A stretch of DNA of 10,182 nt from Gammaproteobacteria bacterium (GTDB taxonomy: Bacteria > Pseudomonadota > Gammaproteobacteria > Xanthomonadales > Xanthomonadaceae): NCBI GenBank assembly GCA_030431185.1, contig JAUIJO010000108.1, positions 1 through 10,182 of the forward strand, written 5' to 3'. Both the position numbers and the translations under genes were made by a program. Shown piece after piece: positions 1-6,299 of the stretch. The stretch's first letter is position 1, and the number at the start of each line of letters is the position of its first letter. The notes beneath the pieces are model-generated. The model searched no databases. It saw nothing but the letters and a program-made list of their open reading frames with translations, and was not told the origin of the DNA.

Positions 1-143
1 TAGCAGAACAGGCGGTCGCGGCTCTCCCGCCAGCTCAACCCGCAGGACGTCAGCAAGGCGCGCGCGGGGTCGGCCAGCCGACCGGATTTCTGGATGGCGA
101 TGCGGAGGCGGTCGCGACCGCCCTGGGTTGTCGGCTTGCTCAT
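1..143 (-). CDS. hisG: ATP phosphoribosyltransferase HisG, N-terminal part (runs off the window)
   Basis: HisG catalyses the first step of histidine biosynthesis, joining ATP and PRPP to give phosphoribosyl-ATP, and is the usual feedback-controlled enzyme of the pathway. Only the first 47 codons are visible. The protein begins MSKPTTQGGRDRLRIAIQKS and continues with GRLADPARALL and CGLSWRESRDRLF. The RLRIAIQKSGRL stretch, the first strand and loop of the catalytic domain, is characteristic of HisG. The ATG (141-143) overlaps the TGA of the upstream TrpR-like gene by four bases (ATGA), which implies translational coupling. A purine-rich AAGGGA about 10 nt upstream can serve as ribosome binding site. 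The rest of hisG, and presumably hisD, hisC and so on, lie to the left of the window. The identification rests on the recognisable N-terminus only. Confidence 0.9.
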   Translation of the reverse strand, partial: MSKPTTQGGRDRLRIAIQKSGRLADPARALLTSCGLSWRESRDRLFC

Positions 144-463
144 GCGGTGGTTTCCCTTGACCCGGCTTGCGGGGTGCGCGCCAGGGCGGCGGCGTATCCG
201 CCCGTGCCGCGCTCGAATGTCCTGGCCACGCGGCCGATGGTGGTCACGCTGACCAGCGTGCGTTCGTGTATCTCGCGATAGGGCACGCCCTCGGCCACCA
301 GCGGGACGACGCGCCAGCGATCGGTCAGCGCCTCCAGTTCGGCCGGCGTGCAGAGGTCGACGAGGAATGCCTGCATGTCCTCCACGCTCCGCAGGCCCAC
401 CAGGGCCCTGGCCAGCTCGGCGATCGAGTCCTCCACCTCGTCATCGGTATGTCGACGCTTCAT
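140..463 (-). CDS. TrpR/YerC-YecD family transcriptional regulator of the histidine operon
   Basis: This 107-residue protein is the size of the TrpR/YerC family, small helix-turn-helix repressors related to the E. coli tryptophan repressor. Family landmarks are visible. Residues 37-52 (LCTPAELEALTDRWRV) form the conserved helix before the DNA-binding unit. Residues 58-84 (EGVPYREIHERTLVSVTTIG and following RVARTF) form the helix-turn-helix, and the short glycine-rich GTGGY that commonly ends the domain follows. The gene overlaps hisG by four bases, so it is the first gene of the his operon. Family members in such positions are expected to repress histidine genes, possibly with histidine or histidyl-related metabolites as corepressor; that role is inferred from context. 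The ATG (461-463) has a weak AAGAAG ribosome binding site six bases upstream. A strong palindrome lies 11 bp upstream, suggesting autoregulation. Confidence 0.88.
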   Translation of the reverse strand: MKRRHTDDEVEDSIAELARALVGLRSVEDMQAFLVDLCTPAELEALTDRWRVVPLVAEGVPYREIHERTLVSVTTIGRVARTFERGTGGYAAALARTPQAGSRETTA

Positions 464-473
464 GTCGCGCTTC

Positions 474-501
474 TTAATGTATTAACGTGCTAATACATTA
501 A
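474..501. promoter_or_regulatory. Palindromic operator candidate upstream of the TrpR-like gene and hisG
   Basis: Two perfect 11-bp inverted arms, TTAATGTATTA (474-484) and TAATACATTAA (491-501), flank a 6-bp spacer ACGTGC. The symmetry continues imperfectly outward (TTC on the left, AGAA on the right). In a strongly GC-rich neighbourhood an AT-rich dyad of this quality is unlikely by chance. It ends 11 bp before the start codon of the TrpR-like regulator and covers the predicted -10 and transcription start, as the trp operator does for E. coli TrpR. I infer that the neighbouring regulator binds here and represses its own operon. No binding data are available from sequence alone. Confidence 0.7.
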
Positions 502-523
502 AGAAAGCGTATCCTCGCGTCAA
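495..523 (-). promoter_or_regulatory. Putative sigma-70 promoter of the TrpR-like/hisG operon
   Basis: On the minus strand, TTGACG (523-518) is followed by 17 bp and TAATGT (500-495). The -35 matches five of six consensus bases; the -10 is only fair. The -10 lies inside the right arm of the palindrome, and the transcription start would fall near its centre (about 488), giving a leader of roughly 25 nt. The placement fits simple repression by a bound TrpR-like protein. The boxes are a pattern match only. Confidence 0.4.
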
Positions 524-610
524 TAACGGCCGCGCGTCCTCCATCCAGCAGGTTTCCGCGCCGAAAGGCTGCAGTAGACTGACGTGGGATGCCTGGAGGG
601 ACGGCCGGGC

Positions 611-2497
611 ATGCCTGCAACGACACCGACATCCAGGGATCAGGGAATGGGCCGACCACCTTCCGGAGCCATACGCTTGCTATGCGCGCTGTTCTGCGTG
701 CTCGCGAGCCTGTGCGGCAGCGCCCCTGCGCAGCCGGACACGGCCAGCCCGGCCCGCCTGTCGTCCGCCGACGCCGTGGTCAGCCTCAATCCCCATCTCG
801 ACTACCTGCACGACCTCGATGCCCGCCTGGACGTCGAGCAGGCGCACCGCCTGCAGCAGACCGGGGGGTTCAGGCCCGTGCCCCCCGGCAAGAACTCGTT
901 CGGCTTCCAGCCGGGCGCCTACTGGTTCCACGCACGCCTCGTCAACGAAGGTGCGCCGGATACGCGCTGGCTGCTGGTCCAGCAGTACGCGCTGAGCGAC
1001 GACATCGAACTGTACGCGCTCTACCCGGATGGCCACTGGATGCGCGCGAGCGGCGGGGACCATCGGCCCTTCTCGTCCCGCAGCATCCGCTACCGCCACC
1101 CGAACTTCTGGCTCGACCTGCCGCGCGACACCCCGGTCGAGCTGTACGTCAGGATCCAGAGCGAAAGCTCGATGCAGGTTCCCATGACCCTCTACACCCC
1201 GACGGCGTTCGCGGAGGTCTCGAGGGACGCCCAGTTCACCATCGGCCTGTACTACGGGATCATCATCGCCCTGTTCTTCTACAACCTCGTGCTGTGGCTG
1301 ACGACCCAGGATTCCAGCTATTTCTGGTACGTCTTCCACCTCACCGCATTCGGCATGGTGCTGTTCACGCTCAACGGCCTGGGCTTCGAGTACCTGTGGC
1401 CAAACTCCGCGTGGATGGCCGACAAGTCGGTGCCACTGTCGATCTGCCTGGCGCAGGTGGGCGTGCAGCAGTTCTCGCGCAAGTTCCTGGACCTGGGGAA
1501 CCGCTGGCAACGCGGCGACCGCATCGGCCGGGTGCTGATCGGTGCCTTTGCCGCGCTCGGCGTCGCATCCGCCTTCCTGCCCTATCGCGTGTCGGTGCCG
1601 ATCGCCTCGGCCGGCGTTTTCGTCAGCATCGGCTGGATCGCGGTGGAAGCGATCGTGGTGCTGCGGCGCGGCTATACGCCGGCGCGGATATTCCTCATGG
1701 CCTGGGCGGCCTTCCTGATCGGCACCGCGATGTTCGCGGCGGTGGCGTTCGCCCTGCTTCCCAAGACCTTCGTCACCGAGTACGGGGTACAGATCGGCTC
1801 CGCGCTGGAAATGCTGTTGCTGTCCATCGCGCTGGGATACCGCTACGCGTCGCTCCGGAACGAGAACGAGCGCATCATCCGCGACGGCAGGCAGCAACTG
1901 ATGCATGAAGTGAAGGAACGCACCAGCGAGCTGCAGGAAGCGCTCTCGCAACTGGGCGAAGCGCATGCCCGCCTTCGCGAATCGAGCCAGCGCGACGCAT
2001 TGACCGGGCTGCATACCCGCCGCTACTTCCACGAACGCCTGCCGGCATTGCTGCAGGAAGCCCGCGAGCGCAACGCGCCGCTTTCCCTGCTGATGATCGA
2101 CCTGGACTATTTCAAGTCGATCAACGACCAGCATGGACACCTCGTGGGCGATGCCTGCCTGCGCTGGGCGGCGCGCGTGCTGGGCACGACATTGCGCCCC
2201 GCGCACGCGGTCATGGCGCGCTTCGGAGGGGAGGAGTTCGTCGTGGCGCTGCCCCAACACGACCTGGCGGCCGCCACCCGCATCGCGGAGCAGGCGCGGC
2301 TCGCGCTCGCATCCAGCGAGTGCGACTCACTCGAGGCGCCGCTGCGCATCACCACCAGCATCGGCGTCCACGAGGTCGACCTCGCCGCCAACGAGAACAT
2401 CGACCAGGCGCTGGAGCGGGCCGACCAGGCGCTCTACCGCGCCAAGTCCGCGGGGCGCGACTGCGTGCGGACCACGGCCGAGGCGATTCCGCTCTAG
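611..2497 (+). CDS. Membrane-bound diguanylate cyclase with 7TMR-DISM sensor and GGDEF domain
   Basis: The protein should make the second messenger c-di-GMP from two GTP in response to a periplasmic ligand. I chose ATG 611 (628 aa) because GGAGGG lies 10 nt upstream; an in-frame GTG at 584 is possible but lacks such a site. Layout: signal sequence (hydrophobic about 22-38, possible cleavage near Ala40); periplasmic 7TMR-DISMED2-like beta domain (about 50-195, with GAYWFHARLVN and NFWLDLP); seven membrane helices (about 209-413); charged coiled coil (415-461); GGDEF domain (462 onward). DALTGLHTRR, the metal-binding MIDLDYFKSIND (Asp497 and Asp499) and the signature GGEEF (539-543) are present, so catalysis is expected. 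The RxxD inhibitory site, which should end five residues before GGEEF, is replaced by PAHA. The gene stands alone, divergent from the his operon and convergent with the lyase 24 bp away. The ligand cannot be told; I saw no clear promoter. Confidence 0.92.
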   Translation: MPATTPTSRDQGMGRPPSGAIRLLCALFCVLASLCGSAPAQPDTASPARLSSADAVVSLNPHLDYLHDLDARLDVEQAHRLQQTGGFRPVPPGKNSFGFQPGAYWFHARLVNEGAPDTRWLLVQQYALSDDIELYALYPDGHWMRASGGDHRPFSSRSIRYRHPNFWLDLPRDTPVELYVRIQSESSMQVPMTLYTPTAFAEVSRDAQFTIGLYYGIIIALFFYNLVLWLTTQDSSYFWYVFHLTAFGMVLFTLNGLGFEYLWPNSAWMADKSVPLSICLAQVGVQQFSRKFLDLGNRWQRGDRIGRVLIGAFAALGVASAFLPYRVSVPIASAGVFVSIGWIAVEAIVVLRRGYTPARIFLMAWAAFLIGTAMFAAVAFALLPKTFVTEYGVQIGSALEMLLLSIALGYRYASLRNENERIIRDGRQQLMHEVKERTSELQEALSQLGEAHARLRESSQRDALTGLHTRRYFHERLPALLQEARERNAPLSLLMIDLDYFKSINDQHGHLVGDACLRWAARVLGTTLRPAHAVMARFGGEEFVVALPQHDLAAATRIAEQARLALASSECDSLEAPLRITTSIGVHEVDLAANENIDQALERADQALYRAKSAGRDCVRTTAEAIPL

Positions 2498-2521
2498 GCC
2501 GTGCGCCACCCGGCGCGGGCT

Positions 2522-4417
2522 TCAGGCGTCGATGCTGCGCGCGGCGGCGAGTACCGTGCCCTCGGCGACCAGCCGGACCGCCATGGCCACCTCCCCGTCC
2601 ATCGCACGGTCGCGCTCCAGGAAGGGAATGGCCTCGCGGATCGCCGCGTGCGCGGCCGCCACCGCGCGGCCGGGCCGGAATTCGTCGGCGCGGGCCAGCT
2701 CTTCGCGCAGGCCCTCCACCTCGCGGAGGAAGGCATCCCGCCCGGACGCATCGTTCGCCGGCATGCCGGCGACCTTCACGGCAAGGCGGTCGGCGTCGCC
2801 CTGGCGGGCCAGTTCGCGGGCGGCGTTGATCATGTCGCGGCGCAGGTCCAGCGCCTGGGCCGCGGTATACATCTCCAGCCCGAGCACCTTGCCCAGGTCG
2901 GCGACCATCGCCAGTACGTGGCGCGCTTCGTTGGCGCCCATCGAGACGTGGTCCTCGGCATTGGCGCTGGTCGGGATCGAATAGACCGAGGCCGGCATCG
3001 CACGGCTGCACAGGTCGTTGACGATGGCCGCGGCGGTGTACTGGACGATCATGTGACCGGACTCGGTGGCGTCCTCGTTGCCGATCAGGAAGGCCGGCAG
3101 GCCGTCGTTGGTCGCGGGATCCACCAGCTTGTTGAGGCGCCGCTCCGAGATGCTGGCCAGTACCGGGATCGCGGCCTTGACGTAGCTCATCGCCAGCGCG
3201 AGCGGCATGCCATGGAAATGACCGGCCGAGATCACCTGCTGCTCGACGTGTTCGGCATCGGCATCGGGGAATACGATTGGGTTGTCGGTGAGCGCATTGA
3301 GCTCGACCTCGAGCACGCGCGCCGCCTGCGCCGCGGCATCCCGCACGGCGCCATGGACCTGCGGGATGCAACGCAGCGAGTAGCTGTCCTGGGGCTGGTG
3401 CTTCTTGCCGCCGCGGAACGGCCGGAAGCGGGTGTAGAACTTCTCGCGACCGTGGCGCTGGTCGAGCGGCACCCAGTCCCAGCCGATGTCGAAACGCAGG
3501 GCCTGCGCCTCGGGCGTCGACCAGCTTCCCGGGAACCAGGGGCGGAACCGCGGGACGAGGTGATAGGGAATGTCGGACAGCGTGGAGCCTTCGAGCAGGC
3601 GGCGCAGGTTGGCCGCGACCTGCACCTGCCCGGGATGCGGCCGCAACGCGTGGACCTCCTCGGCGAATGCGCCCAGGCGCCCGGCGAAGGCGTCGATGCT
3701 CATCGCCGCGGCGAGGTCGGCGGTATCGAGCAACTCCTCCAGGCGATGCAGGGCGAGCACGCCGCAGGCCAGCATCTGCGCGGTGCCATTGTTGAGCGCG
3801 AGGCCTTCCTTGTACGACAGCGTGACCGGCTGCAGGCCGGCCCGCTCGAGTGCACGCGCGCCGCCCATGCGTTCGCCCTTGAAGAAGGCCTCCCCGCCTC
3901 CCAGCAACACGATCGCCAGGTGCGACAGCGGCGCCAGGTCGCCGGACGCGCCGACCGATCCCAGCTGCGGCACCACCGGCACCACGCCGGCATTGAGCAT
4001 GGCCACCAGCGCCTGCAGGGTCCCGACCCGTATGCCGGAGTGCCCGCGCATCAGGGTGTTGATGCGGATGCACAGCATGGCACGCACGATCTCAGGCGCG
4101 AAGTGTTCGCCGACGCAGACCGCGTGGGTGACGATCAGGTTGCGTTGCAGTTCCGCGTGCAGGGTCTCGTCGGACGCCGCCTCGGCGGGAAGCGCTTCGC
4201 GCAGGCGGTGCGCGCCCAGCAGGCGGTCGGCGTTGCTTCCGAAGCCGGTGGACACGCCGTAGATCGGCTCCTCGCGTCGGACCTGTTCGGCGAGGAAGGC
4301 CGCGGCCCGTTCGACGGCCGGCAATTGCGCGGCGGAGAGCTCGACATGCGCGCCATACGCCACGTCGACCAGTTGGGCCCGGGACAGCGAACGGCCATCG
4401 AGCAGGATCGGCTTCAT
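2522..4417 (-). CDS. MIO-dependent ammonia lyase, long histidine ammonia-lyase (HutH-like)
   Basis: Family enzymes remove ammonia from an aromatic amino acid using the self-made cofactor MIO; histidase gives urocanate. The MIO triad Ala157-Ser158-Gly159 lies in GSVGASGDLAPLSH. By comparison with Pseudomonas putida HutH as remembered, the histidine-selective residues are kept: Tyr53, His98 (in IVTH), Asn210, Gln343, Tyr346, Arg349, Phe401 and Glu488 (in NAEDHVSM, where HutH has NQED). The His and Glu argue against phenylalanine or tyrosine lyase. The 631 aa exceed the usual 510: there is a longer loop at about 61-90, a 60-residue insertion rich in Trp, Phe, Pro and Arg (about 282-341) just before the substrate-binding QDSYSLR, and a longer C-terminal helical part (about 540-600). 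Start ATG 4417 has GGGAG 10 nt upstream; a frame 30 nt longer has no better site. No hutU, hutI or hutG is nearby; hisS lies 153 bp upstream. The exact substrate is uncertain. Confidence 0.87.
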   Translation of the reverse strand: MKPILLDGRSLSRAQLVDVAYGAHVELSAAQLPAVERAAAFLAEQVRREEPIYGVSTGFGSNADRLLGAHRLREALPAEAASDETLHAELQRNLIVTHAVCVGEHFAPEIVRAMLCIRINTLMRGHSGIRVGTLQALVAMLNAGVVPVVPQLGSVGASGDLAPLSHLAIVLLGGGEAFFKGERMGGARALERAGLQPVTLSYKEGLALNNGTAQMLACGVLALHRLEELLDTADLAAAMSIDAFAGRLGAFAEEVHALRPHPGQVQVAANLRRLLEGSTLSDIPYHLVPRFRPWFPGSWSTPEAQALRFDIGWDWVPLDQRHGREKFYTRFRPFRGGKKHQPQDSYSLRCIPQVHGAVRDAAAQAARVLEVELNALTDNPIVFPDADAEHVEQQVISAGHFHGMPLALAMSYVKAAIPVLASISERRLNKLVDPATNDGLPAFLIGNEDATESGHMIVQYTAAAIVNDLCSRAMPASVYSIPTSANAEDHVSMGANEARHVLAMVADLGKVLGLEMYTAAQALDLRRDMINAARELARQGDADRLAVKVAGMPANDASGRDAFLREVEGLREELARADEFRPGRAVAAAHAAIREAIPFLERDRAMDGEVAMAVRLVAEGTVLAAARSIDA

Positions 4418-4433
4418 CTTGCGTGTTCTCCCT

Positions 4434-4449
4434 GGGTGGCCTGCCACCC
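4434..4449 (-). promoter_or_regulatory. Inverted repeat next to the ribosome binding site of the lyase gene
   Basis: GGGTGGC (4434-4440) and GCCACCC (4443-4449) form a perfect 7-bp stem with a 2-nt centre. In the lyase transcript the hairpin would sit directly upstream of the AGGGAG ribosome binding site (4428-4433). The 2-nt loop is tight, so one or two base pairs would have to open in RNA. It could be a protein-binding dyad or a translational control element; chance in GC-rich DNA is also possible. Confidence 0.3.
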
Positions 4450-4494
4450 TCGCCGGCGACCGCGATCGACCGCCCGCGCTTGCCTAGAAGGCCA

Positions 4495-4513
4495 CCGGGC
4501 CCCACGGGCCCGG
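4495..4513 (-). terminator. GC-rich hairpin downstream of hisS, possible weak terminator
   Basis: CCGGGCCC (4495-4502), loop CAC, then GGGCCCGG (4506-4513) is a perfect 8-bp stem. It lies about 58 nt after the hisS stop codon, in the 153-bp gap before the lyase gene. On the minus strand it is followed by TGGCCTTC and has no real T-run, so it would be an inefficient intrinsic terminator or only a pause site. Read-through from hisS into the lyase gene is therefore possible. I saw no convincing separate promoter for the lyase in this gap. Confidence 0.35.
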
Positions 4514-4570
4514 CGGTGGAAGCCCGCGGCGGCGACGCCCACGGGCGGCGCCGGCACGCGGGCCATGTCG

Positions 4571-5962
4571 TCAGCGCCCGGACAGGGCGCGGGTCTGCTC
4601 GAGTTCGACGCGCAGGCTGCGTGCCAGCTCTTCGCGGGTGACCTCGAACTGCATCTCGCGCTTGAGGTCCTTGACCGCGACCACGCCACGCGCGCGCTCG
4701 TCGTCGCCGGCGAGCACCACGAAGCGGATGCCCGCCCGCGAGGCGTACTGGAACTGCTTGCCGATCTTGCGCGGCTCCATCTGCACCTCGGTGTTGATGC
4801 CGCCGGCCCGCAGGTGGCGGGCGATGTCCAGCGCGTCGGCCAGCATGTCCCCGTCCATCAGCGCGACCATGGCCTCGACGGTGCTCTCGGCGACGTCGAT
4901 CACGCCGGCATCGCGCAGCTGCCAGAACAGGCGGGTCAGGCCGATCGAGATGCCCACGCCGGGCAACTTCGACTTCGTGTAGTGGCTGGCCAGGTCCTCG
5001 TAGCGGCCACCCGAGCAGATCGAACCGATCTGCGGATAGTCGTCGAGGGTGGTCTCGTAGACGGTGCCGGTGTAGTAGTCCAGGCCGCGGGCGATGGAGA
5101 AGTTCAGCGCGTAGTGCGACTCGGGCACGCCCAGCGCCTTGACCAGATCAAGCACTTCGCGCAGCTCGGCGACGCCGCTGCGGATCGCGTCGTTCGCATC
5201 CGGCAGGGCGTCCAGGCGCGCCATCGCATCGGCATGCGAGCTGGAGCGCACCTCGACGAAGGCCAGGATGCGGTCGACCACGTCGGCGGCCAGCGAGAAG
5301 CCGTCGCCCTCGAGCGTGGCGCGCACGTGTTCGGCACCGCGCTTGTCCAGCTTGTCGACCTCGCGCAGCACCAGCGCCTGCCGCTCGGCGTCGGCGATGC
5401 CCAGCGACTCGAAGAAGCCGCGCATCAGCTTGCGGTTGTTGAGCTGGATGGTGAACTTGCCGATCGCCATCTCCGAGAATACGGCGTGGATCACGGCGGG
5501 CATCTCGGCGTCGAAGCGCACGCTCAATGCGTCCTTGCCGATCACGTCGATGTCGCACTGGTAGAACTCGCGGAAGCGGCCGCGCTGGGCGCGCTCGCCG
5601 CGGTACACGCGCTGCATCTGGTAGCGACGGAACGGGAAGGCCAGTTCGTGTTCGTGCTCGGCGACGTAGCGCGCCAGCGGCACGGTCAGGTCGAAGCGCA
5701 GGGCCTGCTCGGGGCGGCCGCAGTCGGCCTTCTCCAGGGCGCCGGTGGACTGCACGAAATAGACCTGCCGTTCGGTCTCGCCACCGGACTTGGTCAGCAG
5801 GATCTCCGACAGCTCCATCACCGGGGTCTCCACCGGCAGGAAGCCGAAGCGCTCGAAATTGCGGCGGATCGTGTCCAGCAGGCGCTGGAAGGCGATCTGC
5901 TCGGGGGGCAGCAATTCCATCACCCCGGGCGGGGTACGGGGCTTGATTGGCTGACTGGCCAA
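4571..5962 (-). CDS. hisS: Histidyl-tRNA synthetase
   Basis: HisRS charges tRNA-His with histidine in the cytoplasm and is essential. The 463-residue protein has the class II order. The N-terminal TPPGVMELLPPEQIAF and motif 1 region fill residues 10-60. FDLTVPLARYVA (90-101) is followed by motif 2 (RGERAQRGRFREFYQCDIDV, 121-140). Histidine-A ARGLDYYTGT (291-300), histidine-B CSGGRYEDL (316-324) and motif 3 GISIGLTRLF (337-346) come next, with a C-terminal anticodon-binding domain (about 365-450). It is longer than the 424-residue E. coli enzyme, and its motif 2 (REFYQCDID) resembles eukaryotic and Bacteroidetes HisRS rather than the RQFHQ of E. coli type. Translation starts at TTG 5962: AGGAG lies about 9 nt upstream, the codon before it is CAT, and no ATG occurs before residue 15, inside the conserved N-terminus. 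The gene is divergent from tRNA-Pro. Confidence 0.95.
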   Translation of the reverse strand: MASQPIKPRTPPGVMELLPPEQIAFQRLLDTIRRNFERFGFLPVETPVMELSEILLTKSGGETERQVYFVQSTGALEKADCGRPEQALRFDLTVPLARYVAEHEHELAFPFRRYQMQRVYRGERAQRGRFREFYQCDIDVIGKDALSVRFDAEMPAVIHAVFSEMAIGKFTIQLNNRKLMRGFFESLGIADAERQALVLREVDKLDKRGAEHVRATLEGDGFSLAADVVDRILAFVEVRSSSHADAMARLDALPDANDAIRSGVAELREVLDLVKALGVPESHYALNFSIARGLDYYTGTVYETTLDDYPQIGSICSGGRYEDLASHYTKSKLPGVGISIGLTRLFWQLRDAGVIDVAESTVEAMVALMDGDMLADALDIARHLRAGGINTEVQMEPRKIGKQFQYASRAGIRFVVLAGDDERARGVVAVKDLKREMQFEVTREELARSLRVELEQTRALSGR

Positions 5963-6030
5963 ATGCAGGACTCCTGTCGGGGGCTGGCTCGACGTGGCGA
6001 GGGTGTCGCGAGTTGCGACGCTAGCCCTGC

Positions 6031-6060
6031 AGTTTACCGGCTGCGGCCGGCCCGCCCCAA
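6031..6060 (-). promoter_or_regulatory. Putative promoter of hisS
   Basis: On the minus strand TTGGGG (6060-6055), an 18-bp spacer and TAAACT (6036-6031) give a modest sigma-70 match, with four of six bases in the -10. This is the only A/T-containing hexamer pair in the otherwise GC-rich hisS upstream region. Transcription would start near 6024, leaving a leader of about 60 nt. The leader contains a short inverted repeat, GTCGC (6005-6009) and GCGAC (6015-6019). It is a weak prediction. Confidence 0.35.
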
Positions 6061-6087
6061 GAAGGTGAAGGAAATCACCGAAGGCTA

Positions 6088-6116
6088 TTGCCTCCCCCGG
6101 GGGCGGTGGCTACAAT
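6088..6116 (+). promoter_or_regulatory. Promoter of tRNA-Pro
   Basis: TTGCCT (6088-6093), a spacer of exactly 17 bp and TACAAT (6111-6116) form a good sigma-70 promoter 15 bp before the tRNA gene. The predicted start near 6123 leaves a leader of about 9 nt. The bases after the -10 (GGCCCGC) make a GC-rich discriminator, the type associated with stringent control of stable RNA promoters. The spacer holds a perfect CCCCCGGGGG palindrome (6094-6103). Confidence 0.75.
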
Positions 6117-6131
6117 GGCCCGCTCTGCTGT

Positions 6132-6208
6132 CGGGGTGTAGCTCAGCCTGGTAGAGCGCTACGTTCGGGACGTAGAAGTCGCAGGTTCAAATCCTGTCTC
6201 CCCGACCA
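6132..6208 (+). tRNA. tRNA-Pro (anticodon CGG, reads CCG)
   Basis: This 77-nt gene folds as a full cloverleaf with CCA encoded. The anticodon stem CTACG/CGTAG closes the loop TTCGGGA, giving anticodon CGG. The D arm contains AGCTCAGCCTGGTAGAGC and the T arm contains GGTTCAAATCC. The first pair is C1-G72 with discriminator A73, the identity signature of bacterial tRNA-Pro. The acceptor stem CGGGGTG pairs with CTCCCCG except for a U6-U67 mismatch, and the T stem has one terminal G-U pair. CCG is a heavily used proline codon in GC-rich genomes. The gene is a single transcription unit with its own promoter and terminator; being close to proA and proB is probably a coincidence. Confidence 0.96.
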
Positions 6209-6223
6209 ACGGAATTCATTCCC

Positions 6224-6252
6224 CAGGAAGCCGGCCTCGTGCCGGCTTCCTG
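6224..6252 (+). terminator. Rho-independent terminator of tRNA-Pro
   Basis: CAGGAAGCCGGC (6224-6235), loop CTCGT and GCCGGCTTCCTG (6241-6252) form a perfect 12-bp stem starting 16 nt after the tRNA. The following CGTTTCC gives only a short T-run, but the stem is strong and the position is typical. Confidence 0.8.
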
Positions 6253-6299
6253 CGTTTCCGGCCGCCGCATCCGTCCGACGTCCCGCCCTGCCCCATGCG

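Noticed and set aside
680..2260. A minus-strand open frame of about 526 codons antisense to the diguanylate cyclase
   Set aside because: The plus-strand frame has clear domains and a signal sequence; the antisense product is compositionally biased and has no start signal.
2498..2521. A bidirectional terminator between the diguanylate cyclase and the lyase
   Set aside because: Only a 5-bp GCGCC/GGCGC stem is visible and there is no T-run on either strand, too weak to call.
2522..4417. The lyase as a phenylalanine or tyrosine ammonia-lyase or an aryl polyene pigment enzyme
   Set aside because: The His at the selectivity position (IVTH) and Glu488 match histidase, and no polyketide or pigment genes are nearby.
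6003..6021. A regulatory hairpin in the hisS leader
   Set aside because: The uninterrupted stem is only 5 bp, with an A-C mismatch in the RNA sense when extended; it is mentioned with the promoter but not called on its own.
2501..6154. A plus-strand open frame of over 1200 codons lying antisense to the lyase and hisS
   Set aside because: It mirrors the third-position GC bias of two well-supported minus-strand genes. Its translation is low-complexity, rich in Arg, Gly, Ala and His, with no recognisable domain, and it continues across the hisS upstream region.
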